A stretch of 64,000 nucleotides of DNA from Caprella mutica (GCA_947561585.1 CANNZV010001042.1:62001-126000); one strand, 5' to 3'. Shown: positions 23,325 to 36,100, counted from the first letter of the stretch. Program-made: numbers and translations. The notes: a model not told the origin generated them from the sequence alone.

Positions 23325-23815
23325 TTTAACGTCTGCTTCGGAACCAAAGGCCATGTCGCTGACGTCAAAAGAGAATTAAATACAAGGGACTGGAGGAAAC
23401 AGTCAGAGAGAAAAATGACTCCATGAACAAAGTCACTTACCACCGTCGGTGACAATGCTCATGGATGCAGAAAAGCTACTCCGTGAATGCAGTCACTTAC
23501 CAAGGAATGTGACGAAGAGGGACACAAGCACCGGTGGCTGCACTCACGGATGGAAGAGGAAAATGAAGAGATGATTGTAGATGAAGCCTACGAGTCTACC
23601 TAACACAAAATCTAAGACCTCATAGTTGAAGAGCATAACCCTAGCGCTATCCTCTAAAACTGCAAGTAGCGTTAAAAAAATGATAAACATGGTAAAAAAA
23701 AAGACAATCCATAATCCAAATTACAACAGTTCGGGGCCCAAGGGACGCCACCCCCTTCTCTTCCATTCACCACAGTATTTTCCAATAGCAGCCCTCTAAA
23801 GAAAGTCTATAAAAT
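23325..23815 (+). repeat. Interspersed repeat R1, reference copy
   Basis: The longest copy, about 490 bases, from TTTAACGTCTGCTTCGGAAC to CCACAGTATTTTCCAATAGC. Other copies: 7490-7950, 10452-10615, 12805-13072, 16834-17265, 35410-35497, 54185-54465. No frame, tail or target duplication visible. Unclassified. Confidence 0.8.
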
Positions 23816-24014
23816 CTGTTGAACCTAATTATATTGAAATGTTGAATGTCATAGGAAGTGCCATGCTTGTTACAGTTTTTATTTCAGTGTGTGCTTCGAA
23901 GCTAATATTTTATTAGTGTTCTGTGGTTGTCTAGCTTGCCGCAATTTACTTACTTTAACCTAAGATCATGAATGCAGAAAAGCTACTCTCTGTTACTTAT
24001 CATTTACATTTCTA

Positions 24015-24120
24015 AAGGCGAAATTCCAATGCAGCGGCTGTAGCCGCCTCGCTCTCTTTTTGACTGCTGCTATGTACCACTTTCCAATGGAGCGTCTCGA
24101 GCCGCTACAGCCGCTGCGTC
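24015..24120. repeat. GC-rich palindromic pair next to the AT satellite
   Basis: GCAGCGGCTGTAGCCGC and GAGCCGCTACAGCCGCTGC are inverses. A similar palindrome (GCGGCTGCAGCCGC followed by CGCATTG) is at 26640-26660, beyond the satellite and the retrotransposon. The two could be the ends of one foldback that encloses both. Confidence 0.6.
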
Positions 24121-24349
24121 TATAGTAGTCATTTCTACAGCTCTATTATATTTTAGAAAAGTGACAAAAGTTTGCTGTTAGTTCAGGTAACTTTGGTAGT
24201 GCTTCCATTCAATATTAATAAATTATTGATTAAATATTAATTAACTAAATAAATTTCAAATAAATAACCAAATAAATTTCAAATAAATAACCAAATAAAT
24301 TTCAAATATATAACCAAATAAATTCCAATAATTAATATCAATAAGAAAA

Positions 24350-25290
24350 TGTATTAATATTAACGAATTAATTATTATTAACGAATTAATTAATATTAAC
24401 AAATTAATTAATATTAACAAATTAATTAATATTAACAAATTAATTAATATTAACGAATTAATTAATATTAACAAATTAATTAATATTAACGAATTAATTA
24501 ATATTAACAAATTAATTAATATTAACGAATTAATTAATATTAACAAATTAATTAATATTAACGAATTAATTAATATTAACAAATTAATTAATATTAACAA
24601 ATTAATTAATATTAACGAATTAATTAATATTAACAAATTAATTAATATTAACGAATTAATTAATATTAACAAATTAATTAATATTAACGAATTAATTAAT
24701 ATTAACGAATTAATTAATATTAACAAATTAATTAATATTAACAAATTAATTAATATTAACAAATTAATTAATATTAACAAATTAATTAATATTAACGAAT
24801 TAATTAATATTAACAAATTAATTAATATTAACAAATTAATTAATATTAACGAATTAATTAATATTAACAAATTAATTAATATTAACAAATTAATTAATAT
24901 TAACAAATTAATTAATATTAACAAATTAATTAATATTAACAAATTAATTAATATTAACGAATTAATTAATATTAACAAATTAATTAATATTAACAAATTA
25001 ATTAATATTAACAAATTAATTAATATTAACAAATTAATTAATATTAACAAATTAATTAATATTAACGAATTAATTAATATTAACAAATTAATTAATATTA
25101 ACAAATTAATTAATATTAACAAATTAATTAATATTAACAAATTAATTAATATTAACGAATTAATTAATATTAACAAATTAATTAATATTAACAAATTAAT
25201 TAATATTAACAAATTAATTAATATTAACAAATTAATTAATATTAACAAATTAATTAATATTAACGAATTAATTAATATTAACAAATTAAT
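24350..25290. repeat. 18-base AT satellite, about 52 copies
   Basis: Units of ATTAATTAATATTAAC followed by AA or GA. A few units of the same kind reappear at 26574-26600 after the retrotransposon fragment, so the array was split by that insertion. A 342-residue minus-strand frame here is an artefact of an 18-base stop-free unit. Confidence 0.95.
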
Positions 25291-26286
25291 ATATGTACAT
25301 TTTAATGATATTACTTCTGATTTTAAACCAATTGTTACCGGTCTTTTTCAGGGTTCTGTTTTAAGTCCCTTGCTTTTTAATATTTTTATAAACGATTTAA
25401 CCATTTTAGCTGAGGACAATAATTTTAATTGCACTTTATTCGCAGATGACGCAGTTTTTTACATTAGGGATTCATCTTTCGAAAATATTTTTAACAGAAC
25501 GCAATCTTTTATTGACAACCTCACAAAGTGGTTAAATTTTAATAAACTTACTCCAAATGTAAATAAAACCAAATTGATGCTTTTTAACGCTAGGGCTCCT
25601 AGTGTTTATCCCCTAATACATTTTAATAATAATCCAGTAGAGTTTGTAGAAAATTTTAAATACTTAGGCCTTTTAATAGACAACAAATTAACTTTTAAAT
25701 CTCACATTATCCAAACCTGTAAGAAAATTAGTCAAATTAAAGGAATAGTTTATTCAGCCAAGCCTTATTTTAACAGAGACTCTTTACTTTTAATTTACTA
25801 CTCCTTGGCTTATTCTGTTTTTACTCAATGTATTATTTTTTATGGAAAAACTTTTAACGTTCACTTACATCCTTTGAAAATTTTAATTAACGATATCTTA
25901 AGAATAATATTAAATGTTAAGAGAAATGCGAACAATGTGCCTTTAATGTCCACCAATGAAATGTATTTAAACTAGGTATTTTAAAATTTGAAGATGTATG
26001 TAATTATTTTTTATTGTCATTTTTAAGGAAAGCTTTATATGAAGATCCCATAATTCTAGAAAAGTATTTTAATGATTTTATTCCTGCACATGACCATCAA
26101 ACCAGAGGATATAGAATAATTTTACCGAGAATTAGATTAGAGCTAGAAAGAAATTTCACTATTTTTAGATCTATCGAAGCTTTTAACAATTTACCTGAAT
26201 TTTTATGTAGCCCTATGTCCAACTACAGTTTTAAAAAAAAATATAGAAAATATTGTCTTAACCGTTATAACCCTAGTCCTGTTTAA
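25291..26286 (+). pseudogene. 5'-truncated, frameshifted non-LTR retrotransposon reverse transcriptase
   Basis: The copy begins inside the RT domain: GLFQGSVLSPLLFNIFINDL, then the catalytic LFADDAVF (FADD variant of YADD), then the KYLGLLIDNKLTF and YYSLAYSVFTQCIIFYG regions typical of CR1/Jockey-like elements. At about 25971 the frame is broken by a small indel: frame 2 stops at 25973-25975, while the family-like sequence (LGILKFEDVCNYFLLSFL) continues in frame 1 to a stop at 26284-26286. No endonuclease domain is present, so this is a dead 5'-truncated copy. Confidence 0.9.
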
Positions 26287-26575
26287 TATGTTTTTACTTT
26301 GTATTTGTTACTTTTAATATTGACTTATGCAGACCGGTAACTTAGGTAGGTTTTATATTTTTAGGTAGATTTATATTTTTGAATCGGTATTCTATTTTTA
26401 GGTAGATTGTATATTTTTAGAAATGTATGATATTTTTAGTTAGATTTTATATTTTCAGATTCTACAAGTCATACTAGACTTTTAAAGAATCAAACTGTTT
26501 GTATTTTAAAATTGTATTACTTTTATTTTGTATTTTAACGTGAACAGAATTTCAATAAACAATAAACAATAAACA
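26287..26575 (+). mobile_element. 3' UTR and tail of the non-LTR retrotransposon
   Basis: AT-rich sequence with repeats of TTTTTAGGTAGATT, ending in about four copies of AATAAAC. A short tandem repeat at the 3' end is usual for CR1-like families. It joins directly to units of the 18-base AT satellite. Confidence 0.75.
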
Positions 26576-26717
26576 ATTAACGAATTAATTAATATTAATT
26601 GGTAATTTTAATAACTAAGTGAAAATGACGGTTGTAGAGCGGCTGCAGCCGCCGCATTGTAACGAACGAACGTCGCACTGACTAATTTAATAGTTAGGAA
26701 CTTCTGCCAATACTACA

Positions 26718-26852
26718 GTAGGGTGACAGACGAGTTATCGGTCACTTTCACATTATCGGTCATATTCGGAAAATAATAATAAAATGAAGAGTTTTCTTTG
26801 TGATCGTAAATGTGGAAGTGGTCGATAACTGGTCTCTCACCCCATTCCCATT
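26718..26852. mobile_element. Foldback MITE related to M2, without the core
   Basis: AGTTATCGGTCACTTTCACAT pairs with ATGTGGAAGTGGTCGATAACT, with outer AGGGTGACAGACG and CTCTCACCCC. Same arm words as 13850-14092 (ATCGGTC, TTTCACAT). Confidence 0.7.
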
Positions 26853-27029
26853 AGTTGTACTCACTCCCTCGTTGTGATTTTTCTCGTTGTAGCATCTTCT
26901 CTCCAATGAAAAGGTGAGAAAAAATAAATAAGAAAAACAATGGAAATGATAAGAAATTTGAAGAAGAGCGAATTGCATTTATTGGCCAACATCACAGAGA
27001 CTATTTAACACGTTACACGTTGTGATACA

Positions 27030-27460
27030 CCTTACGCGTTTTATCTACACGTTACACGTTTTAAAAAACAGTTACAAGGTTCATCACACGTTTTGACACA
27101 CGTTTTAAAAAACGGTACGCGTTTTATCTACTCGTTACACGTTTTAAAAAACGTTACTATGTTCATCACACGTTACACGTTTTAAAAAACGTTACAATGT
27201 TCATCACACGTTACACGTTTTAACACACGTTACGCATTTTATCTACACGTTACACGTTTTGAAAAACGTTACAAGGTTCATCACACGTTACACGTTTTAA
27301 CACACGTTACGCATTTTATCTACACGTTACACGTTTTAAAAAACGTTACAAGGTTCATCACACGTTACACGTTTTAACACACGTTACGCGTTTTATCTAC
27401 ACGTCACACGTTTTAAAAAACGTTACAAGGTTCATCACACGTTGTGACACACGTTACACG
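27030..27460. repeat. 77-base minisatellite, about 5.5 copies
   Basis: Each unit is itself built from ACACGTTACACGTTTTA-like blocks and ends CGTTACAAGGTTCAT. Internal blocks vary (TTACGCGTTTTATC / TTACGCATTTTATC). Confidence 0.9.
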
Positions 27461-27461
27461 A

Positions 27462-27624
27462 AGAGCTGGAACGCATTGACACTCTACATGAACTGCTTAA
27501 CGTAAGACTAAGAGAAAAATCTGAGTGGGTACTTAAAAACAGTAGAGACAATTTGGAGTTATCTGTCACCGTGACGTCACTAAAACAACACGCTTCAATA
27601 GATAATAAAGTGATTTTCAGATAA
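27462..27624 (+). other. Exon-like open frame after the 77-base array
   Basis: About 53 codons without a stop, starting EELERIDTLHELLNVRLREK and continuing EWVLKNSRDNLELSV, with amphipathic, protein-like composition. It lacks a start codon, clear splice sites and a recognisable family, so it may be a decayed exon or chance. Confidence 0.2.
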
Positions 27625-28235
27625 AATAACTAAATAGGATTACTGTTAAAATGTAATGGCAATGTATAAACAGTACTTTGAAGGTTTAGACTCTTCTATG
27701 GCCTTAAATCTGATTAGAGTGTTGCTGTGATGACGTAACGCACACTAAACACCTTCATTGCCTCTACTATATTTACGGGTACAGTTCATGACGTCACAGG
27801 TAGAAAGTGAAAACTGATGTACAGTCTGCTACTAAAGTTTCTCAACCTTTGTTTACTTTCTTCACCCCTCACCCTGTAGCAATTTCTGTAGAATATTAAA
27901 AGGATAAACAATATTTCTTAATGTGACAAATAATAGTAAGTGTCTTTAAAATAAAATGCAAAACAAGAGAATAAAAAGGCCATTTCTTTTCAAGCCTTTG
28001 ATTTATCCAAATGGCTTTACTGCAGTTAAATAAGAACTTAAAATATTGCAAGTAAGTAATTAGTGTCACCAGGTAAAAGAAAATGAACAAGAACTACCAT
28101 CACTCAGTTACCTGTGAAATATTTTATAAATATAATAGATAATAGAAATAACTTCACTCACTGTGTCATTTTAACTAATTAGTAAGGGGCATTGCAAGGG
28201 AAAGCAAAACTGATACTCTTCCTGGAGTACCAGGG
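27625..28235. other. No confident feature
   Basis: AT-rich unique-looking sequence. Short TGACGTCA-like words at 27585, 27730 and 27790 are the only notable motif. Confidence 0.4.
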
Positions 28236-28244
28236 CCTTATGGG

Positions 28245-30258
28245 GTTGAATAGGATTTATATTAGGGTTAAATAGGATTTATATATTAGGGTTAAATAGG
28301 ATTTATATATTAGGGTAAAATAGGATTTATATATTAGGGTTAAATAGGATTTATATATTAGGGCTAAATAGGATTTATATTAGGGTTAAATAGGATTTAT
28401 ATATTAGGGTTGAATAGGATTTATATATTAGGGTAAAATAGGATTTATATATTAGGGTTAAATAGGATTTATATATTAGGGCTAAATAGGATTTATATAT
28501 TAGGGTTGAATAGGATTTATATATTAGGGTTAAATAGGATTTATATATTAGGGTAAAATAGGATTTATATATTAGGGTTAGATAGGATTTATATATTAGG
28601 GCTAAATAGGATTTATATATTAGGGTTAAATAGGATTTATATATTAGGGCTAAATAGGATTTATATATTAGGGTAAAATAGGATTTATATATTAGGGTTA
28701 AATAGGATTTATATATTAGGGCTAAATAGGATTTATATATCAGGGTTAAATAGGATTTATATATTAGGGTTGAATAGGATTTATATATTAGGGTTAAATA
28801 GGATTTATATATTAGGGTAAAATAGGATTTATATATTAGAGTTAAATAGGATTTATATATTAGGGCTAAATAGGATTTATATATTAGGGCTAAATAGGAT
28901 TTATATATTAGGGTTGAATAGGATTTATATATTAGGGTTAAATAGGATTTATATATTAGGGTAAAATAGGATTTATATATTAGGGTTAAATAGGATTTAT
29001 ATATTAGGGCTAAATAGGATTTATATATTAGGGTTAAATAGGATTTATATATTAGGGCTAAATAGGATTTATATATTAGGGTAAAATAGGATTTATATAT
29101 TAGGGTTAAATAGGATTTATATATTAGGGCTAAATAGGATTTATATATCAGGGTTAAATAGGATTTATATATTAGGGTTGAATAGGATTTATATATTAGG
29201 GTTAAATAGGATTTATATATTAGGGTTAAATAGGATTTATATATTAGGGTAAAATAGGATTTATATATTAGGGTTAAATAGGATTTATATATTAGGGTTA
29301 AATAGGATTTATATATTAGGGTTGAATAGGATTTATATATTAGGGCTAAATAGGATTTATATATTAGGGTAAAATAGGATTTATATATTAGGGTTAAATA
29401 GGATTTATATATTAGGGCTAAATAGGATTTATATATCAGGGTTAAATAGGATTTATATATTAGGGTTGAATAGGATTTATATATTAGGGTTAAATAGGAT
29501 TTATATATTAGGGTAAAATAGGATTTATATATTAGGGTTAAATAGGATTTATATATTAGGGCTAAATAGGATTTATATATTAGGGCTAAATAGGATTTAT
29601 ATATTAGGGTTGAATAGGATTTATATATTAGGGTTAAATAGGATTTATATATTAGGGTAAAATAGGATTTATATATTAGGGTTAAATAGGATTTATATAT
29701 TAGGGCTAAATAGGATTTATATATTAGGGTTAAATAGGATTTATATATTAGGGCTAAATAGGATTTATATATTAGGGTAAAATAGGATTTATATATTAGG
29801 GTTAAATAGGATTTATATATTAGGGCTAAATAGGATTTATATATCAGGGTTAAATAGGATTTATATATTAGGGTTGAATAGGATTTATATATTAGGGTTA
29901 AATAGGATTTATATATTAGGGTTAAATAGGATTTATATATTAGGGTAAAATAGGATTTATATATTAGGGTTAAATAGGATTTATATATTAGGGTTAAATA
30001 GGATTTATATATTAGGGTTGAATAGGATTTATATATTAGGGTTAAATAGGATTTATATATTAGGGTTAAATAGGATTTATATATTAGGGTTAAATAGGAT
30101 TTATATATTAGGGTAAAATAGGATTTATATATTAGGGTTAAATAGGATTTATATATTAGGGTTAAATAGGATTTATATATTAGGGTTAAATAGGATTTAT
30201 ATATTAGGGTTAAATAGGATTTATATATTAGGGTTAAATAGGATTCATATTAGGGTTA
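28245..30258. repeat. 24-base satellite with an embedded TTAGGG word, about 83 copies
   Basis: Unit GGATTTATATATTAGGG plus a variable TTAAATA, CTAAATA, TAAAATA or TTGAATA. Each copy contains TTAGGG, the metazoan telomere hexamer, but never two in tandem, so it is not an interstitial telomere. The order of variants repeats at long range (see findings). Confidence 0.97.
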
Positions 30259-30377
30259 AATACTTTAAAAGAGCGAAGAGAGGGTTGAACTTTCTAAATA
30301 GTAACTATAACTGGTCTGTAGATGAAATTAATGTGCACACTATACACACTATACACACTATAGTATGCACACTATAC

Positions 30378-30545
30378 ACACTATAATGATACCAGCAGGT
30401 ATCAAGGATACCAAGTTACCAACTAATATAAATTATAATTATTATATAGTTTTTTCTTATATTCTCGTGGAAAAAGTAGGAGGAGCTTAGCAAAAAGTCT
30501 GGTGGAAAGACTTAAAAAACCCTACGTGTGTACGGCCCTTTAAGC
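30378..30545. mobile_element. Foldback MITE family M3, one-armed copy
   Basis: The right arm is complete, from GTGGAAAAAGTAGGAGGAGC to CTACGTGTGTACGGCCCTTT. The core palindrome is present (GATACCAGCAGGTATC), but the left arm is missing, replaced by an ACACTATA repeat. Confidence 0.75.
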
Positions 30546-30814
30546 AATAATTGCGATTGTTAGCAACTGGAAATTCTTTGACAGTAGGAAAAGCACTAAA
30601 TAATTGTTCAACAAACTGACGCTTTGTCAAACAGGTGATAGGAAGTTGTGAGTGTGCAAAGTGATTTCCTAAATCTTAGTCACGTCAATGATTGATATCA
30701 ATTAATTAATGAAAAAATTGATCGTGTATGGTTCTGTTTTTTTTTATTTCAATTTTTGAGTTGGGTCAGGTAATAGTGGAAAAAGTTGTCATTTTGTGTG
30801 AAAAATCTTAGATC

Positions 30815-30964
30815 TCTAAGGGTACGTACACACTACAAGCGGAGCACCATTAAAGTTGTTGTTTGTTTGGAGAGCCGCTCCGCTCGCAGTGTGAACAGAT
30901 TAAGCGTCTCTGCATACGAATACCAAACAACATTAATGGCACTCAGTGTGTTTGAGCCCTTACA
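30815..30964. mobile_element. Foldback MITE family M11
   Basis: TAAGGGTACGTACACACTAC pairs imperfectly with CTCAGTGTGTTTGAGCCCTTA; CCATTAAAGTTG and CAACATTAATGG also pair. The centre has GCCGCTCCGCTCGCAG. Confidence 0.65.
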
Positions 30965-31227
30965 ATGGTATTTGGATATATAAAACTAAATTATGTTCTT
31001 TTGTCACCATAATTTAGCTAATTATTAGCAAATAAAATATCATAATTGAGTAAAGATATATAGGCAAGTCAAACAGCTCTCTTTTTATTCATATGAATTT
31101 AATTAACTAATTACGAATAATTAATAACATAAGTCACCACGAGAAAGTGGCTACCCATGGGTTACTTAGTATATTAGGTAAGTCATGACCCTAACAGAGG
31201 AATAATTGAAGAAAAGAGATGATGCAA

Positions 31228-31542
31228 GCCATAGTAAATAAATAGAAAGTATACATACTAAGTACAATAGTGGAACATCCGAAAATATATTTTTTTAAAT
31301 AGAAAAATGTGCTATTATTCAGTTAAATTTACATTTTCATGGAAATTAACTTACATAAAATTGTTTTTATCACGTTTTACACTCTATTCACTTATAATAT
31401 TCAACTAATAATACTTATAATATTTAAGAGTACTCTGTGTGACGTCATTTGTTTACATCGTTTCTGAAGAACGGATCAAGTTCACCGTCAATGAATTCGA
31501 AACTTAGCACACTTCTCTATTTATTTACTATGATGTGATGCA
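31228..31542. mobile_element. Inverted-repeat element M7, uninterrupted copy
   Basis: Ends CATAGTAAATAAATAG and CTATTTATTTACTATG are exact inverses, followed by paired AAGTATACATACTAAG-like arms. Same sequence, in reverse, as the halves flanking the 17493-18556 insertion. Confidence 0.85.
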
Positions 31543-31544
31543 TC

Positions 31545-33180
31545 TAAACACCTGTGTGTGACGATACAACTAGACTACTACCTGGTACAGGTAAATCATA
31601 TTCCAATTGGTACAGTTCCCTACCCAGTTACACTTTGTGATAAAGTCTGCGTGATAGAATGACGTCTTGTAGTGACTAAAACACTGATAGTTAGGGTGAT
31701 AAGATAGCAAAGATAACACCATCTCTTTCACTGCTGATACACAGTAACCTGTGACTGACTGTGAAGTGAACATGTGGAAAACAGTCTGCAACTTAGCCTA
31801 ATTAAACTTATCATAATTTGAAATATTTATGGAAATTATCATAATATGAAAAAGCAATTAGCTTGAGTTACGAACAGTCATAATTTTTGATTTAATGAAG
31901 CTCAACAGTTATTATTTTTGTTCAAAACGAGCTGAAATTTATGAAGTTTTTTGAACAATTCTTGAATGAAAATGGAAAGAATTAGTGAAATTAAAATAGC
32001 TAAAATTGGTACAGGAATGAATATTAACACCAGGGGACAGTAACATGAAGGGTATGGTATAACTAGTAGATGACGCAAGAATATGACGTCACCACAACAA
32101 CACATTTCTTGTTTGTGACCGAGTGGCTCATAATTCCTCGTATTTGCATGTTAATATCGAGAAGTTTGAAGTCATTTTATAAATCTCTATTAAACCTCAA
32201 AGTTGAATATATAGATTAAATTGAAGTGTGTTTTTATCGTTCATTTCTTTTACTTATCTATAAAAAATAAGATTTTCAACATATGCTACCTAGGAGCCTA
32301 AACTAGAGCTAGTTAACTGCTAAATTGTAGTTCCTATGAATAACAATTAAGGAATAAAATAATGGAAATACATTTTAACCAATGCCTAGTTAGTAATTGA
32401 TAAGAAAAACAAAATTTAGTAGTGACTAAGTTTAAGTAGGTTGTCCCACGTTTCAAAGTGTGGTCAGAGTCGCCATTTCCGGTCACGCCGTGGTCACGTC
32501 AAACTAGTTTCGATGAGCTGATTACCATACCCGTTAAGTTCCTGTACCCTGGTTAACATATTTAACAATAATAAATGAATAAATGATAGTTATTAGTCAA
32601 TTCCTACTATCATTGCTCTATTTATTAAAATTAATTAATAATTTAAATGACTTAGTTGGTGGATAATATAAACAGAAAATAATATAAAAGTTAACAAGGT
32701 TATAATTTCACTACTTTACAATGGGTTTTCATTACCAAATATAAATCAGGAGTTTATGTTTCTATCACTAAAAAGAAACTCTGCAGTTAAGATAAAATGG
32801 AAGAATACCTTTTATGGGAGAATTCAAACTTAATATCAAACAGCGTTTAAAATTTAATAACAACCTATAATAGGTTTCAAATGTTCATCTATAGTTTCAA
32901 TCATAACTTTGAAATTAATATTAATTAAGTATACTTATATTCATAAAGTAGTATATTATATATTGCTGTATACTAACTTTCCTGTGATTTTTTTTTGATG
33001 TATCTTTACTTCATAGTTATTGCCTGTGTCACTGTGTGTAAATATTTTTATTTCAATAAATAATTTAAATTCTTAATAATTGTTTAAAATCAGTATCACT
33101 AGGCATAGAGACACCTTAAGTGCTGACTAACATTAAAAAGAAAATGTGAAGTGTTCCAAGTTACTCTTCAGACCCAAACA
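31545..33180. other. Region upstream of the four-TM gene, no confident feature
   Basis: AT-rich with no recognisable exon. A GC-richer patch at 32440-32560 (GTCGCCATTTCCGGTCACGC) could be a promoter or 5' UTR on either strand. Bases 32900-33180, just upstream of the ATG at 33183, presumably hold the four-TM gene promoter; no TATA box was recognised. Confidence 0.35.
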
Positions 33181-33182
33181 AG

Positions 33183-36100
33183 ATGGCGTGTGACGTCTCC
33201 ACAGTGAGCACTGTCTTCATATCACTAACACTGGTGAGTTACTTTAAATCTCATTTTGGTACCAAATGGTGGGTTAATAGGATTAATGTAGAGTCCTGAG
33301 TAAGAAATTAGCCTGTATAGTGAATGTAGAGTCATAGTAAGGAAGTAGTCAACAAATTTTCTTTAGTCTACCATAAAATGGTCACTGGTTTTCTAAAACT
33401 GATGGCAACTCATGGGAGACTAAAGAAAATTGATTCACTAATCGGCGTACTTCCTTTCTATGACTCTACATTCACTATAGAGGACTTCACTATAGAGGAC
33501 TTCACTATAGAGGAATTCACTGTAGAGGAATTCACTATAGAGGACTTCACTATAGAGAAGTTCACTCTAGAGGAGTTCACTATAGAGGACTTCACTATAG
33601 AGGACTTCACTATAGAGGAGTTCACTATAGAGGAGTTCACTCTAGAGGAGTTCACTATAGAGGAGTTCACTATAGAGGAGTTCACTATAGAGGAGTTCAC
33701 TATAGAGGAGTTCACTATAGAGGAGTTCACTATAGAGGAGTTCACTATAGAGGAGTTCACTATAGAGGAGTTCACTATAGAGGAGTTCACTATAGAGGAG
33801 TTCACTATAGAGGAGTTCACTATAGAGGAGTTCACACAAATTACTAGAAGTCGATTGAAGATATCCACTATTAACATCTGACATTGTTTCTCTAAACTCT
33901 TTAAATATTTGTCACCAGTATTCATTAAACTAATGCCTTTCTCATTATTTCTTTACCACTTAATCACTGTTATTGCAGGTAGAGTCAGTGCTGATGGTAC
34001 TGCTAAGTATTTTCTACATACTCATGTACAACTGCAATGTCGAGGGGTTTGAGGATTTGCACAACTACATTCAAGGTTAGTAATCACCAGGGTTGTGACA
34101 ATATGCTATAAAAACTATAGGTCCCAAAAATATTACAGACGTAGAGAATTAAAGAGTATTGAATGGTTCTAAAGCAGCGGTATATAGTATTCGATACCAT
34201 TTCATTTCGTTTTGTCTATGATATTTCCGGGATCTATAGTTTTAAGAGCATATTGTCCCAGTCATAGTAGTCAGTATACTATACAGTATACTGGCAGACT
34301 AACGAAAATTTGTTCACTATTCAGGCTATTTCCTAACTCGTTCAGTATAGAGGAGCTCTACTCTATAGTGAATGTAGAGTCCACAGTAAGACAGTAGCCT
34401 CTATAGTGAATAATGTTGTTCAGTCTCTCATGAAATGGCCATCATCAGACTAAAGAAAATAGTTAACTATAGAGGCTACTTCCTTACTAAGGACACTACA
34501 TTCACTATAGAGGACAATGTCAATAATTCTCAAATTTTGAATCATGATTCACATTTTTATTAAATAATATTAACAATTTATTACATGAAACATTTTTAGT
34601 TAATCTTGTTGCACATTTCGTATGCATGAGTGCTAATTTAGATCACATATACATGATACAAACATATAAAAGCAATAAGTTATACAGGGTAACGACTCAA
34701 TTACCGACTGCTTACAGTTACCGTACAGTGGGTCACTGAGTGTTACGTCACGATAGGTTAAGGAAAATTTTCAACATTCAGATTGGCTAATGACTAACGC
34801 CCCTTGTACGGTAACTGTGAGCAAACGGTAATTGAGTAGTTACCCTGTAACATAACCAATATGCAACATAGGGTTAAAGTACGCTAGTACGGAATTGAAA
34901 CACTAAAATCTTGACTAATGATGTGCAAGTTTAGACTATCCCGCGCGAAATACAGACCCATCCGATGACAGTGGCTCAAAATAGCGCAAGTGACAAAATG
35001 ATCCGCTGGTAAAGCAATAACTTTACACATTCAAAATAGGAAAAACGCTTTTGTTGTTTTCTCTAATTATCGGGAAGTATGAAGAAGCAATTGCGCTATT
35101 TAATTGATGTAAAATATCAGTCAGAAATCTCTATTTCTGGGTTAATTTTTCTCGCGAAAGACTCTTTAAATAGAATTTAAACTACAATAATCACAAAATA
35201 GATTTAGTCGAAACTATCCAACTGACAAATTGTTATTAATTTCCTAAGAATTTTTCAGCCTATGACTTATTAAGCCTTTTCTTCAGTCACTGATAAGTGT
35301 TATCAGTAAAGATAAGGGTAGACTCTCTCAATACGTTATCTTAATTATGGTAACATTTTTTAGAAAAGTTCCGGCCAAGGTAACAGTCACTCAATAAAAA
35401 ATTATTTATTAGGGGTTTAACGTCTGCTTCGAAACCAAAGACCATATCTTGGAAGTCAGAAGAAGGAAATTAGATACAAGGGACTGGAAGAAGCAGTTTT
35501 TTAGTTCCGATTTATCGATAAAATTTAGTTCATGAAATTCTTCATAGACAAGGATACAACATTTCATTTTAAATTTAAAGTACATTTAAAGTTATTACAA
35601 TTAGGGTTATGTTGTGGTGACACCAAAAGGAAATTTCTAACGGAAGTGTCGTATCAGAGGTTATTCATAACACAAGTTCACATGACCTGTTGCAAACTAT
35701 TATGAAATAGATTATATAGAAGAACGGGGAGACCTACAAACTTCCACTTGTACTATCGTACATTTTAGGTAATTAGGTAACTTTTAGGTACCTAATGTTT
35801 CTTAGGCTAATGGCATTTAGGTAACTTTTAGGTAACTAATGTTTCTTAGGCTAATGGCATTCAGGTATAGGTAGCCATTTATGATATGTCTATCAGATTT
35901 ATTACTGTTTTGAATTATTGAGAAGTATGTTTGTCTTTTTCTTCGCTTTGAAAGACGAGGATATTGCAAAACCCTCCCGAATAACTAAAATTACATATTG
36001 TAATAAAACTATAGAACCAAATGCGAAATGGTTTGCAGTTTTATAATCGGTAGCCTCAGTTCTATTGAATAGAGATAAATAATTAGAGCGGAAGAGACCA

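Noticed and set aside
19838..23354. Several frames of 140-470 residues on both strands (GIRNCT- and VQLRIP-type repeats)
   Set aside because: All are readings of the 18-base satellite. Six-residue periodic frames open on both strands at once are not evidence of coding.
24256..25284. 342-residue minus-strand frame (LILINL repeats)
   Set aside because: Reading of the 18-base AT satellite; looks hydrophobic only because of the repeat.
28180..28250. Collagen-like reading (PGVPGPYGVE)
   Set aside because: Only three triplets, no splice sites or neighbours; chance.
28245..30258. Interstitial telomere
   Set aside because: TTAGGG is present once per 24-base unit but never in tandem, and half the units alter the neighbouring bases.
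31902..32105. 67-residue minus-strand frame with a hydrophobic segment, considered as the missing UST membrane anchor
   Set aside because: No donor of the phase needed to reach the exon at 18932, 13 kb away, and the hydrophobic run is common by chance in AT-rich DNA.
33378..33925. Plus and minus frames of 150-170 residues over the 15-base array
   Set aside because: Stop-free 15-base unit derived from a transposon end.
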